In this document: positions 24,646 to 35,239 of the stretch, piece after piece
Numbering within the stretch: position 1 is the first letter of the stretch
Layout of the letters: the number at the start of each line of letters is the position of its first letter
From: Cryptomeria japonica
Taxonomy: Eukaryota; Streptophyta; Pinopsida; Cupressales; Cupressaceae
Length of the DNA: 64,000 nucleotides
Direction of reading: 5' to 3'
Assembly (NCBI RefSeq): GCF_030272615.1
Contig: NC_081412.1
Location: 41,187,791 to 41,251,790 of the forward strand
Program-made: the position numbers and the translations under genes
Notes under the pieces: model-generated
The model's input: the letters and a program-made list of their open reading frames with translations, nothing else
What the model was told of the DNA's origin: nothing
Database searches by the model: none

Positions 24646-24650
24646 AGATG

Positions 24651-25461
24651 AAGCCAAAGAAAATGAAAATGAAGGAGAAGGTTCACTAAGTAGTGAACAG
24701 ATCTCAGAACTCTTAGCTGCTGATTTTAAGAGGTATACATCCATAAATGTCCCCAATCTCTCATACCCAATCAATATATATTTTGATACTGATGATATTC
24801 TCTGCGGTGTGAGGTATGATACATATGATGTTTCTTTCCCTACATTTTATTTGAATAATGGACAAGATGAAAATGTATATAAGGTTGATAAATATGATAA
24901 TGTGGATTCATATGCTGATATGAAATCAGAATTTGATATGCATTGTGTGGATCTTGGTTGTAAAGAGAAAGGCAAATCTGAGTTAATTTTTCTAGATTTT
25001 TAATTGGTAAATGAACTATTGACAAATGATCATGCATTTTCATGTGTGCAAAAGGCTGATATAAGGTGTAATCAGTATGCTAAGTTGCAGTCATTTTATG
25101 AGAAAATGTTCCTCTCTAGTTTGCAAGCATGTATTATGGAAGAGTGTTTTCCATTTATGCAAACTAGCACTCAGCATGTGCCTGATGTTCCTAGTGATCA
25201 GATGGAGCAGGGTTACTTTTCTTTCCAGCTAAGAATAATAATTATACACAATATGACAGTTGTGTGTCATTTGATGGTCAACATTTTGAAGTGGGATCTG
25301 TTTTTCAAAGATTGAATGATTACCAGCATGTTGATTATCTTTTGTATGATGAGATGATGAAAAGTTGCAGAGTTTGTGATCAGGCAAATGTAAATGAAAC
25401 TTTCAGCTTACCCTTGATTCATGGAAATGAGAATCATGTATTTGATAGGGGTAAGCATTAA
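24651..25461 (+). pseudogene. Unknown acidic ORF of large-LTR element, 3' part
   Basis: This continues the ORF broken at 16372. The frame crosses the junction in phase when copia and one AGATG copy are removed. It begins with an acidic stretch (ENENEGEG), then ISELLAADFKRYTS and many Tyr and Asp residues. TAA stands at 25001, and a further track to 25315 shifts frame near 25210-25260 to end at 25461 (SCRVCDQANVNETFS). I recognise no family. Its amino-acid make-up is unlike pol or a zinc-knuckle gag. It could be a highly diverged gag, a captured host segment or an accessory protein. Confidence 0.55.
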
Positions 25462-25693
25462 ATCCAAGTTTGATAGCCTGGGGCCATATGTAAATAAGTT
25501 TTGTTGTATAGTCGCTTTACTTTCACTGGTGTGGTTTTCAATAAGAAGCCTTGTTGTTGGGTTGAAAGTGAGGAACCCCTGTTTTGGAAAGTGAAGCTCA
25601 CTGAAGAATTTACTGGAAGAGATATGTCCTATTTTTGGGTGGTTTGCTTTGCCAAAGATTTTGAATTCTTGTGTTGGTCTTGTGTCCAACCAT

Positions 25694-25709
25694 CCCCAGT
25701 CAGAGCCAC
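25694..25709 (-). other. Inverted primer-site-like motif beside the 3' LTR
   Basis: TCCCCAGTCAGAGCCA lies directly before the 3' LTR. On the minus strand it reads TGGCTCTGACTGGGGA, resembling the primer site at 15007-15024 in opposite orientation. No polypurine tract is visible in the last 60 bases before the LTR. Confidence 0.4.
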
Positions 25710-28700
25710 TGTTGGGACTCATAAAAATCATGCTAAATTTGGTGACCCAATGAAGCCTTGCTCTAAGGATTTCTCTTTGCGGCTTTGTTCCATGGTAAGG
25801 CAAGTGAATTATTGTAATTCACTTTGAACTTGAACCCTTGAACCTTTTTGGTTCAAGGTTCAAGGTTCAATTGTTTCTCCTACTTGTGTCGTGGCTTCCT
25901 AATGATTTGTAATAAGCAAATGTGAGTGTGTTAAGTCAGCTTTAAACCATTTGCAAATCGGTTCAAGGTTCATGGTTCAAAATGTCCCTTTCTTTTTATC
26001 CATGGTCTTTGCTCGTTGCCTTTTTCCACTTAAGCAGAAGGGTCTGTGTGTCGTCAAGAGGGGCTCCCTTTTTTATATCTAGGCATAGGTAGGTTCTGTT
26101 AAATTTTATTTTTTGCCTAAGTCTTATGTTTTTCCTATGTATCTATTGGACTTCCTAAAGATCGAGCAGGTTCTTGTTGATCTCACAGTCGTTGCTACAC
26201 CACAACCCAGAAGTGCTCGATGGTTACTCACCATGACATGGTGACTAAGTGGTGGGACCCACTGGAAAAGGCTAAGGTAAACCTTTTATCCCACATTGGC
26301 AACAGGGGGGAGCATTTCAATATTTATATTCAAGGCCGCATATATCTTAAGTGTCAAACCTTACGGACTTTTGGCAAGTGGCCGATCAAGCAAGTGGGTC
26401 CCCCCCCCCCCAACGAGTGCATGTGCATCTCAGAATGGCTTAATTTTTGCAACAAAATGGAGGATTAAACAATGTGCATGTTACAGAAGATCGGACGACA
26501 GTTGCTATACCGCAAGATGAAAGTGCTTGACTGTTAACAACCGCAACTTGGCAACTGATGAGCTGGCAGGCTAGGTGGCAGTGAGCTAAGCACTGAGCAA
26601 ATCATGAGGTATCGAGTGGTGACACGCAGCTAGTGATGTGGAGGTGCCATGTGGTGGAGCAGAGGATGTAGCCGCCCAGAGGGGCTAAGGGTCGATAAAA
26701 TCAACAAAGATCAATGGTGATCAAGATGGATCCAAGGGTTGTCGCTATGTCACAACATGAAGATTCTCGCCAGATAAAGGTCGCAACTTGGCGACAAACC
26801 ACTAGCGGTGAACCATGGCCGGTAGTTGATGCAAGCAGTTAAGGTAGACAGTTCATTATGGTGGTTAATGGAGGTCATGCTAAGGTGTCGGAGTGGAGAG
26901 CCCAGAATGAATATCCTCGTGACAGGTGGCACCCAGTTATAAACTCCGAAGCCAATTGAAGGGTGCCACATGACAAAGCATATGGCAGGTGAGGGTGTTA
27001 ATGAAATTGTGGTTTCAATGAGACACAAAAATGGATAGTCGAAGAGGAAGTTTGGTCGAAAGGGTGAAATGTCGAGCAAACCAAAGGAAGTGGTGGGTCC
27101 GATGGAGATGACTTGGTGGTCTAGGTGGTCAGATGGTGAGCTAGAGGTTGACAAGTGGCTGGCCTAACTAGATGGGTGGAGTCCAAGTAGATCAAAGGGC
27201 GAATCCAAACATGCCACGCAGTGACCTCATGGCATAAGCGAGAGCTATTCAGAGAAGGTAAATTATGAGAAAGTTTGGAAAGATCAACAGTCAAGCGAGA
27301 TGATTTAACGATTGTCGCGATGCGAAAGTGATCGCCAAATATCACATGCGACATAGAGACTGACCAGGTGGTAGGTGTGGTGGCTCTCTAGGTGGATCTA
27401 GGGGCAAGTAAGGTTGTGACATGTGTTGGGCCAGTCAGAACAGAAAATGAGAGGGAGCCACTCAGCCGAGGTAAAATCCAGAAAAGTTTGGGCAGATCAA
27501 TGGTGATTGAAGGAAGATAAATGGTTGTCGCCAAGTTGCAACATGAAGTTTCTTGGTGGCTAAAGGTCGCGACTTGGCGACCAAGTGGTGGGGCCCAGTA
27601 GAAAAGAAGAGCCAAGGAAGAAACAAAGAGTTTCATTCTGGTGGTGAACCCAGGCGGTGCTGAGGTGGCAAGATATGGGCCCCAGAATAAACCAGATGAT
27701 GCCACATGGAGGAGATACACAGAAAATGTTTGTGCGACAAGATTCAAAGATTTAAATATGAATTTAGATTGTGGTAACAGGTAGAGAATTAAATGACCGA
27801 CTTGCAGAGGGATTGGTGGCTGGGGATTTATTTTTTACTTGATATATAAGTGTTATATATCATTGGAAAGCTTTGGATCCAAGGAATTGGATTCTGCATT
27901 CAAGTGTAGCCCACAAAAAATATATTTGGGGAATTTACCTCGGGATCTCAAATTGGATTTTTAATCAGAGAGATTGGATGTTCTACAGACCAAGTTGTGC
28001 AAAACAGTTGTTGCTGAAAGATAGGGTGGTTATTGTTGTCGGAGAATGAAATCTGATTTTGTCCTCCCTGCCTTCTTATTCGAGGCTCTTCTCATTTTGT
28101 AGAGGTTCCAAATTTTTGTGAGCAAGGCTCCTGAATCTCGGTTTCCAATTCTGAGTTTTTTTGCCAAACTTGTAATACAATGTCCCTTTTCAAGAAATAG
28201 AGTATCTTCTTGTTGTAAATATTTTTTGTTGTAGGTCACATATATGTAAGGCATATATACAGTTTATTCGATTGTCTCTAGGCCTTCTCTTATTTTCAAT
28301 GAATCCAGTCTTCAAGGGAGTTTGGGTTTGTCCTCTCAAAGTGGAAGTGTAATGGGTGTTCTTAGGTACTCTTCAAGGAAGGGTTTAAATTCTATGATCA
28401 ATCATTTTGAATTCAGGATAATGTCTAGATATGTATGATCCTTTGTTTGAAGTTTAGAATGAATTAATGTCAGGCATTAATGTAGGGATATCTTTATGAA
28501 TAAATTGGATTTGCAATAGTGTTTTTCATTTACAGTTTGATGTATGACTCCATGCCCTTGGATAAGGCACTAGTCTTGCAGATTATGGGGATTCTCAAAA
28601 AATTTAAATATCAAGTACCCATTTGCTTTCATGTTTGTAGGTTTAGTTTGTTCCACCTATCTCATACTCCAATCTTGTTGAGATATCAATGTAGATCTAG

Positions 28701-28953
28701 CCCATCTACAATAACCTCCTTGTTGTTGAGCCTTGGGAGATTAATCTACTTTTATTGATGCCATATGTCTGTAACTGGTTGTATTTAATGCATCAAAGGG
28801 TGTCCCCCCTAGGTCTTGCAGAACCTAAAGTGTAGGAGGATCATTAGGATCCTATGTTATGTTGTCCAAGCCCTGAAGTATTTCATTGATTGAGATTGGC
28901 TATTTCATAGATAGTTTGCAGGTGAACTTGGGTGTCTCTTTTTGAGACCAACA
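25710..28953 (+). repeat. 3' LTR of large-LTR element
   Basis: 3,244 bases, from TGTTGGGACTC to GAGACCAACA, followed by the target copy ATACT (28954-28958). It carries the hairpin at 25824-25870 and the shorter C-run (26400-26411). ORFs inside are unrelated to known products. Confidence 0.92.
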
Positions 28954-29690
28954 ATACTCCTAGAGAAGGTATCTCTACTTATATTGGTAGTATTTCTTCT
29001 TATCTATAAACAAGAGAGAAAGGTGTGGTGCATGTTAGTGTGTGGATACTGGTATAGTAAACCAATAGAGAAGGGTTCAGTTGAATATGCCAATCTCTAC
29101 CAACATCATTCACTGTCTTTTTGAGGATTTTTAGAATAGTTTTTTTTGATGCTTCTGCTTGCCCATTCCCTTGTTGATAGAAAGGTGTGGAAAATATGTG
29201 TTGGATCTTGAATTTCTCACATAGCTCTTGTACATCCTGATTCTTGACCGATCGCCCATTTTCAGTGATTATGGCCATGGGTATGCCATAGCGACATATG
29301 ATGTAGTTCAAAATAAATGCAACAATTTGTTTTCCTATGATATTTATGAGAGCTACTGCCTCAATCCATTTTTGGAAATATTTTGTAGCTACAAAGATGA
29401 ATTTGTGACTATTGGATGAAGGAGGATGTATCTTTCCTACTAGATCAAGACCCCAATGGCAGAATGGCCAAGATGTTGCCAAAGAATGAAGCTCTTGTCC
29501 TAGTGCATGAGTTAAATTTCCATAGATCTGACATTGTTTTCATGTTTTAGCTATCTGAAAAGAATCTCATTCCATAGTTGGCCAATAATAGTCCAAGGGT
29601 ATGAGTTTTTTTGAAAGGGTAAGACCACTTGAATGAGTTCCATAAATGTCATTATGGACTTCATTTAAGGCCTTCTCATATTCTTATTGC
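28954..29690 (-). pseudogene. Gypsy integrase, N-terminal and catalytic core
   Basis: Read from 29690 downwards: the zinc-binding part has EVHNDIYGTHSSG and YYWPTME, but the first Cys codon of the final pair is TGA. The core follows (ORF 29482-29000) with the first Asp in WGLDLVGKI. The second catalytic position reads ITENG instead of the usual IsDNG, so Asp is Glu. The third is GNGQAEASKK with Glu kept. The frame is cut at 28954 by the large-LTR element and resumes at 11740. Integrase inserts element DNA into chromosomes; this copy cannot. Confidence 0.85.
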
Positions 29691-30290
29691 TCGAGACATC
29701 TTAAGAGAGTACCATCTAGACTTCGTTTAAAAAGGGTATCTGTGACAAGAGTATAATGGGAGGATTTGTGAATAAAGTTTCTCTTTTGGTTCTTTGACAA
29801 GTCGGGAGGGTGGATATTATCTTTCACATATGTATAAGTTTGGCCATAGTAGGAGGAATCATGCCCAACATCTGAACCATCAAAATATAATTGCCATGTC
29901 TTTGTCGTGACCATTAGGATATCAACATCCGAAAATTCAATGTGGAAAGGATGATTATCTTGAAGTGGTGCCTCTACTAGTTGGTCGGAAATTACTTTCC
30001 CCTTGATTACTTTTCTATCGACATACTCAATATCAAACTCACTTAGGATCAAGATCCATTTTTCTAGTCTTCCTCTCAATGTCGCCTTGCTGAGAAAATA
30101 CTTCAATGGACCGATTTTAGCAATCAAATTGATGGAGTGAGATGGTAGATAGTGTCTTAATTTTTTAGAAGCAAACACTACCACCAAGCATTCTTTTTTT
30201 GTTGGCGAATAGTTGAGCTCATATCCCACTAGTGTTTTATTGATGTAGTAGATGGATTGTTCTTTTCCTTCATGATCCTATTGTGCAAGC
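29684..30290 (-). pseudogene. Gypsy RNase H plus truncated second (archaeal-type) RNase H
   Basis: The frame open at 30229-29684 starts at YELNYSPTKKECLVVVFASKKLRHYL, the end of the RT-linked RNase H, and runs through LRGRLEKWILILSEFDIEY. WQLYFDGSDV then marks the start of a second RNase H, as in Tat elements. Most of that domain is absent, and the frame passes after about 40 residues to the zinc-binding region of integrase. A deletion inside the second RNase H is the simplest explanation. Confidence 0.75.
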
Positions 30291-31160
30291 AGAACTCCTA
30301 ATGATGCTTCGGTGGTTGATACATATAGTAACACCTGCTTTCCTAGAATTGGTGACATTAGGACATGTGGTTGCATGAGATAGGCCTTGATCTTGTTGAA
30401 TGCATCCTCACATTGATGGTCCCACTTGAAATTAACATTTTTGTGCAATAGATGGGTAAATGGTTGGCATTTATCTACTCACTAAGCAACAAATCTTTGG
30501 TTTGACTATAGTCTTCCTTAAATTGATCTGAGTTGACTGATATTTCGGGGAGATGTCATTTCCATAATTGCTTTGACCTTAGCTAGATCGACTTTGATAC
30601 CTCGAGCTGAAAGAATGTATCCTAATAGCTTGCCTGGAGTAACACCAAAGGCACATTTCTTGGGATTGAGTTGTAACTTATATTGTTCCAACCTATCAAA
30701 GATCTTTTCTAGTATTCCTATATGGTCTTCTCTATTATATGATTTGGCCAATTATATGTCATCCACATAGTCTTCCATGAATGTATGCATCATGTCATGG
30801 AATACCATTGTCATAGCTCTCTGATATGTAGCACCTTTTGGAATGATGTTCCAGCACAAAGTACCCCATGGACATGTGAAAGTTGTCTTTTCTTGATCTT
30901 CAGGTGCTATTTTAATCTGATTGTATCCAGAGAAACTATCCATTAGAGAAAACATGGAGTGTCCTACAGTTGAATCCACAATCATGTCAATGTTAGGCGA
31001 AGGAAAGTCATCCTTTGGACATGCATTATTAAGATCTTTGAAGTCTGTGCATACTCTGATACTTTTATTTGGTTTGGAAATAGGAACGATGTTCGATACC
31101 CATTGAGGATATGCTACAAGTCTGATGAATCATACATCTAGTAATTTTTTAAGTTCTGCT
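30291..31160 (-). pseudogene. Gypsy reverse transcriptase
   Basis: Minus-strand pieces in order: VRLVAYPQWVSNIVPI and VCTDFKDLNNACPKDDFP (about 31000-31130), then MDSFSGYNQIKIAPEDQEKT, PKGATYQRAMTMVFHDMM and the catalytic YVDD (30752-30985). LNPKKCAFGVTPGKLLG follows (30518-30751). A TAA or TAG follows YVDDI, and several other stops are present. YVDD itself is kept. This is clear gypsy RT. Confidence 0.9.
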
Positions 31161-31399
31161 TTGACAAGAAGAGTGATATGAGGATGCATTTTACTTAATT
31201 TTTGCTTAACCGATTTGGCTCTTAGATTGACATTTAAGTTCAATGCATAATAATATTTGGATCAAACCCTAGCATGTCTACATATGACCAGGAAAAAATG
31301 ATTTTCCATCATTTGAAGAAGTCCATATATTGTTGCATTTCTTGTGCTGATAGAGAAGTTGTTGGATGCAGAATCTTTGGTTTCTCTAATGGATGACCT

Positions 31400-32480
31400 T
31401 TCTTAATAGTACTTAGGTAAAGTGTCAAATCTCCCATCTTTTGGTGCCTCAAGGATATTTTCACTGTTAGAATCATACTTTCTTTTTACTTATTCTCAAT
31501 CTAATGTTGCCAATAAATGGTTTTCAACATTAGACTTGATATTGTTTTCTTTATTTTCATTTTTGTGACTGAGAGATTTGGCACCCACTTGACTCGAAGA
31601 TGCGTTGTTGAAATTCCTAGTGAAAGTTGATGCGGGTTCAATTGCATTAAGATATAAGGATATGGCATGGTCATTAGGAAAAGTATCAATGGTAGTATGT
31701 CTTTCATTTTCCAAGTCAATAAGTTCATGATGGATTAGAGGTAAGGGGTCCTCAGGTTTAGATACTTCGAGGGTAGTAAGGTTCATTATAAAGACTTCAA
31801 TGTTTTTGATATGTATGTCAATATCTAGAACAATACTCTCATCAGAATGATCTCTCACAAGTAGCTCTGGATCATCCTCAATTAAGTCCAAGTCAACCGA
31901 ATGTGATTCTAATTCAAGTGGGCTAGTTCCTAACGTTTGCACCGCATATGTATGATCCACATTGACTCCTACATCTTCCTCAAAGGAAGTTTCTTCTGCT
32001 GATTGGTCAGAATGATAGAAATTACATTGCCATTTATTAGACTCTATCTCACTTGCAGCTTGTAATCTATAGATTTGTTCATATAGCATTTGATTTATTT
32101 CTTCTTTTTTTCTTGCTATATCTTTTCTTCTCTCATATTCAGCTTCCTCTAGGCTGATATTGAGTTTTTTCAACCTTCCTATTAGCTCTCCGTGATTTGT
32201 ACTAGCTTCTTGGTTGTGTTAATTATGAGTTAAAGCTACTTGGGAGGTGCCTTTAGTTTGTTTTTCATGTTTATTACAAGCTTGCTTCTTTTGCCATTTC
32301 ATATTTGCTTGTTCTTGTTGCTTGGCAAATGTTTCTTCCCTTTCAATTTCAAGTTATTCTTGTCCATTTTCATATTCATCTTGTTGTTGACTAGAATATG
32401 TGTCCTCTAGTGGAGTAACTTGTCCATACCCTAAGCCTGATTTGTCTGTAGCCTATTGAGTATGAGGTTGGATAGGTTCT
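31400..32480 (-). pseudogene. Gypsy spacer between G-patch and RT, coiled coil and acidic
   Basis: The 225-codon open frame at 32173-31496 starts with a charged helix (LEEAEYERRKDIARKKEEIN), a likely coiled coil. An acidic region rich in Asp and Glu follows. Upstream codons to 32480 are rich in Gln, Lys and Glu, with stops. I know no enzymatic domain here; it lies where Tat-like polyproteins have a variable linker. Confidence 0.5.
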
Positions 32481-32900
32481 GAGATACCTTCTTTTCATTT
32501 TCCTATAGGACCTGTTCCAGTGTATACCATTTTTTGAAGGATGTCAAATCCTTTTCCATATTTTTTTGTAGATATTCTGACATTGTTAGTCTTTTGTTGG
32601 TCTTCTTCATCCTTGTATAGCCACTGTAGCACATATTTGTCTTCTATTTCCTTTGATAAGGTCCTAGCACTAACAAATGCTCCATCAAATATTGGAAGAT
32701 GTTTCACAATTGGTTGTTGTTTAGAGTTTGATGGTTTTCCATATGATTTAAGAGAAAGTGGTAATTATGATAGTGAATATTCTTCATTCCCTCGATCGCT
32801 TAGCTGCATTTGTTTTTCCATACTTGACAAAATTGAGGCAAATGATTTTTCTTTGGATTGCGTGTTTGAAGATGATGCCTCTCTATTATGAGGAACAATG
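32481..32900 (-). pseudogene. G-patch-like segment downstream of gypsy protease
   Basis: In the minus ORF 32707-32495 the C-terminus reads KYGKGFDILQKM and GTGPIGK, followed past a stop by KEGI. The spacing of glycines and the hydrophobic-K-M pattern match the G-patch consensus, a glycine-rich nucleic-acid-binding motif. A G-patch after the protease is known from some retroviruses (Mason-Pfizer monkey virus type). Here it may help RNA binding or RT, but the copy is broken by stops. Confidence 0.55.
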
Positions 32901-33034
32901 ACCTCCTAAGCTAGTTTTAGATTACTACAGTACTAAAATGGATTTGAATCTGTTGAGATCGTGATTTCCTACCCATTGTAGGGAAATTTTAGGCACTGAT
33001 GATATGCTAATGGAATAGCTTGTATATCATGTAT

Positions 33035-33403
33035 CTAGGGTCTTCCCAAGAGTATGTTGTATGATAGATCCAAGTCTAGAACTTGGCATGTTGTGTCTTT
33101 CTGCAAAGGTCCCACTCTGATGGGTAATATCAAAATTCTTTTAGAGGAATGCTTCTCTTCATCATATGCTTTGATTATTATCTTTTTCTGGGGATCCACT
33201 GCCTCTTCAAAATAACCTAGAGCACGGATAAGACTCAATGAGAAAACGTTTAAGCCAACACCCCCATCTGTTAGGACACGTTTAACATGTGTCTTGTGAA
33301 TAAGGACTTCAATATGCAAGGGAGCATTATGGGCATGTTGCAAGGACATGTCATCTTCTTCAATGAATGATAAGCAGTGAGGGGCTATGAGATGTCCCAC
33401 CAT
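33035..33403 (-). pseudogene. Gypsy aspartic protease
   Basis: 122 codons. The active-site motif appears as VLTDGGVGLNVFS, the DGG form usual in plant Tat-like proteases, followed by a hydrophobic-G pattern and DLDLSYNILLGRP, the usual end of the fold. It would mature the gag-pol polyprotein. An upstream TAG separates it from the gag frame. Confidence 0.8.
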
Positions 33404-33406
33404 GGT

Positions 33407-35239
33407 TTAGAATTGATCTATATCAAGAACTTTGGACATATTTGTATCTACTAATGCTCTTTCATGAATTTTTTTGTGTGCAGGTGAAAGCTTTAAAAGG
33501 TCTAAGATGGATATTTGTGCGGGAGTTTTCTGTAATTGATCCACTAGACTATATTGTTTTGCAGTGGATAATGTGCTAGTTGTAGGACCTGACAAAACAA
33601 CTTTGGCTTTTCTTCTTGTGATAGCATGAGGAGTTTCTTGATGTTGTTTCTCTTTAACCACAATCACATTTACCACATTATCATACTCATCAGCATAGTT
33701 TACCTTTTCTTTACCCTTACCATTATGTGTTGTGGATGATTCACCCTTCTCATAGTTTGCAAGCGGAGTTTTGAAAGCTATATGAGATTCATTTGTCGTA
33801 TTTCCATCCATAGTTATTGCTCCATTATAAATAAAATCTTGGAAGACATGTTTCAATCGCTCATAATTGTCCATGTGATGTCCTTTGTTTCGATGAAAAT
33901 TGCAAAAAAGGTTGGCATTTCACCAAGATGGTTTCACTTGAGGTTCGAAGTTCCTTCCTTTTGGAAAAGTAATCAATTTGTTTGCGAGAAGTGTATTTAA
34001 GGCGGACCCCAGTGTTTCACCAATGTTTGAAAATTTCCTTCAAAAGAAATTGTTGAAAGTTGATTTTTGGTTATTGTTGTTTTGTTGAGTTGCCGCTGAG
34101 TGACTAGATAAATTCAAAACTGGTTGCTTTGGTTTTACATTGTTGTTATCCACTATCCCATCGTTGACGATATTTCAACTTCTATTCCAAAATTTAGGCT
34201 TATCATTGTTATTGCTAACATTGTTGTTAGGAGGATTAACTCCTTCTTTCTATAGCTTCAACTCACCCTTCTTTATCATATCTTCTTCCATTCTGATTCG
34301 ATTATTAATCATCTTTTCAAAATTTTGATGCCATTACATTTTTAGATGATATCTTATTTATCTGTTTAGGTTGTCGATGAATATGCCTATTTTCTTGTAT
34401 TTTGACACTGTTCAAGGATATTATTAAGCTAACCATCTCCATCTCTGTAGAAATGTCATGAAAGATTCTCCACTCTTTTGTCTAGTATTGCATAGGTCTA
34501 GAATCGTGACCTCATGTTGAATGTTGTAAGAGTTTTGAAAAAAAATTATTCACCAATTCTACGAATGATCTAACTCTAGGTGGAAGTTTGGAGAACCATT
34601 CTATAGCTAGTCCACTTAAGCTCTTTGGAAATAATCTCATCGAGTATGTATCCTCATGTGCAAACTGCATACTCATCGTGCAAAATTCTCATATATGATC
34701 CTGGGGATCAGTGCTTCCATTATATTTATCGTATTGAGGAGTTTCACAACCTGTAGGAAATGATGTAATGTTTAGATTTATGTTGAATGGGTAAGGACAA
34801 ATTTCTTGAAGCGAGTATCTTCTAACAGTTCCTCTCTGCATATCTTGAATATGTGTTTGCAACGTTTGTGTTTGTTGTGTAAGAGTTGTGATAAGATTAT
34901 CAACATGATTTGTTCTTCTATAACCATGAGTTTGCATTCGTGATCTCTTCTTGTATCATCTCAACTCTTTCTTTTGTCCTCATTAGATTTAGCTTTGTTG
35001 AGAACTTCTACATCATCCCTTTTGGGAATGGAAGTTTCCTCATTAGTTATTGTGTTATTGGGAATTGATGCGTCATCCATTTTGTGACAAAAAATATCCT
35101 CATTTTGTTCGTTATCATGGAAAGGGTCACTTCTCTTTTGTCCTAAATTGCTCACATCAAAATCTTGGGGGAGTGTAGCACTAGATTTTGCTAGCATAAG
35201 GAAGTATTTTTCTTTTTCTCCCTCCAATATTTTCTCCAT
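33407..35239 (-). pseudogene. Gypsy gag
   Basis: Three pieces on the minus strand. 35239-34961 is an acidic N-terminal part. 34937-34689 contains TPQYDKYNGSTDPQDHI, then FAHEDTYSMRLFPKSLSG and AIEWFSKLP, the retrotransposon gag core of plant gypsy elements. 33874-33407 follows NFHRNKGHHMDNYERLK, a degraded zinc-knuckle region in which Cys residues are lost. Stops and shifts separate the pieces. Confidence 0.82.

Larger units (their letters stand above)
11741..28953 (+). mobile_element. Large-LTR, pol-less retrotransposon (LARD-like), hosting a copia insertion
   Basis: Two LTRs of about 3.25 kb (11741-15002 and 25710-28953) run from TGTTRGGACTC to GAGACCAACA and are flanked by identical ATACT at 11736-11740 and 28954-28958. 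With the copia insertion removed, the interior is only about 2.43 kb, shorter than one LTR. It holds one decayed ORF of unknown function and no protease, RT or integrase. Long LTRs and an interior without pol fit the LARD class of non-autonomous elements, although classical LARDs lack ORFs. The insertion sits in the integrase gene of the gypsy element. The orientation call rests on the primer-like site after the left LTR and the ORF strand. Confidence 0.85.

Noticed and set aside
25408-25803. 131-codon minus-strand ORF across the interior/LTR border
   Set aside because: It spans the LTR boundary, opposes the longer plus-strand coding track and has no recognised motif.
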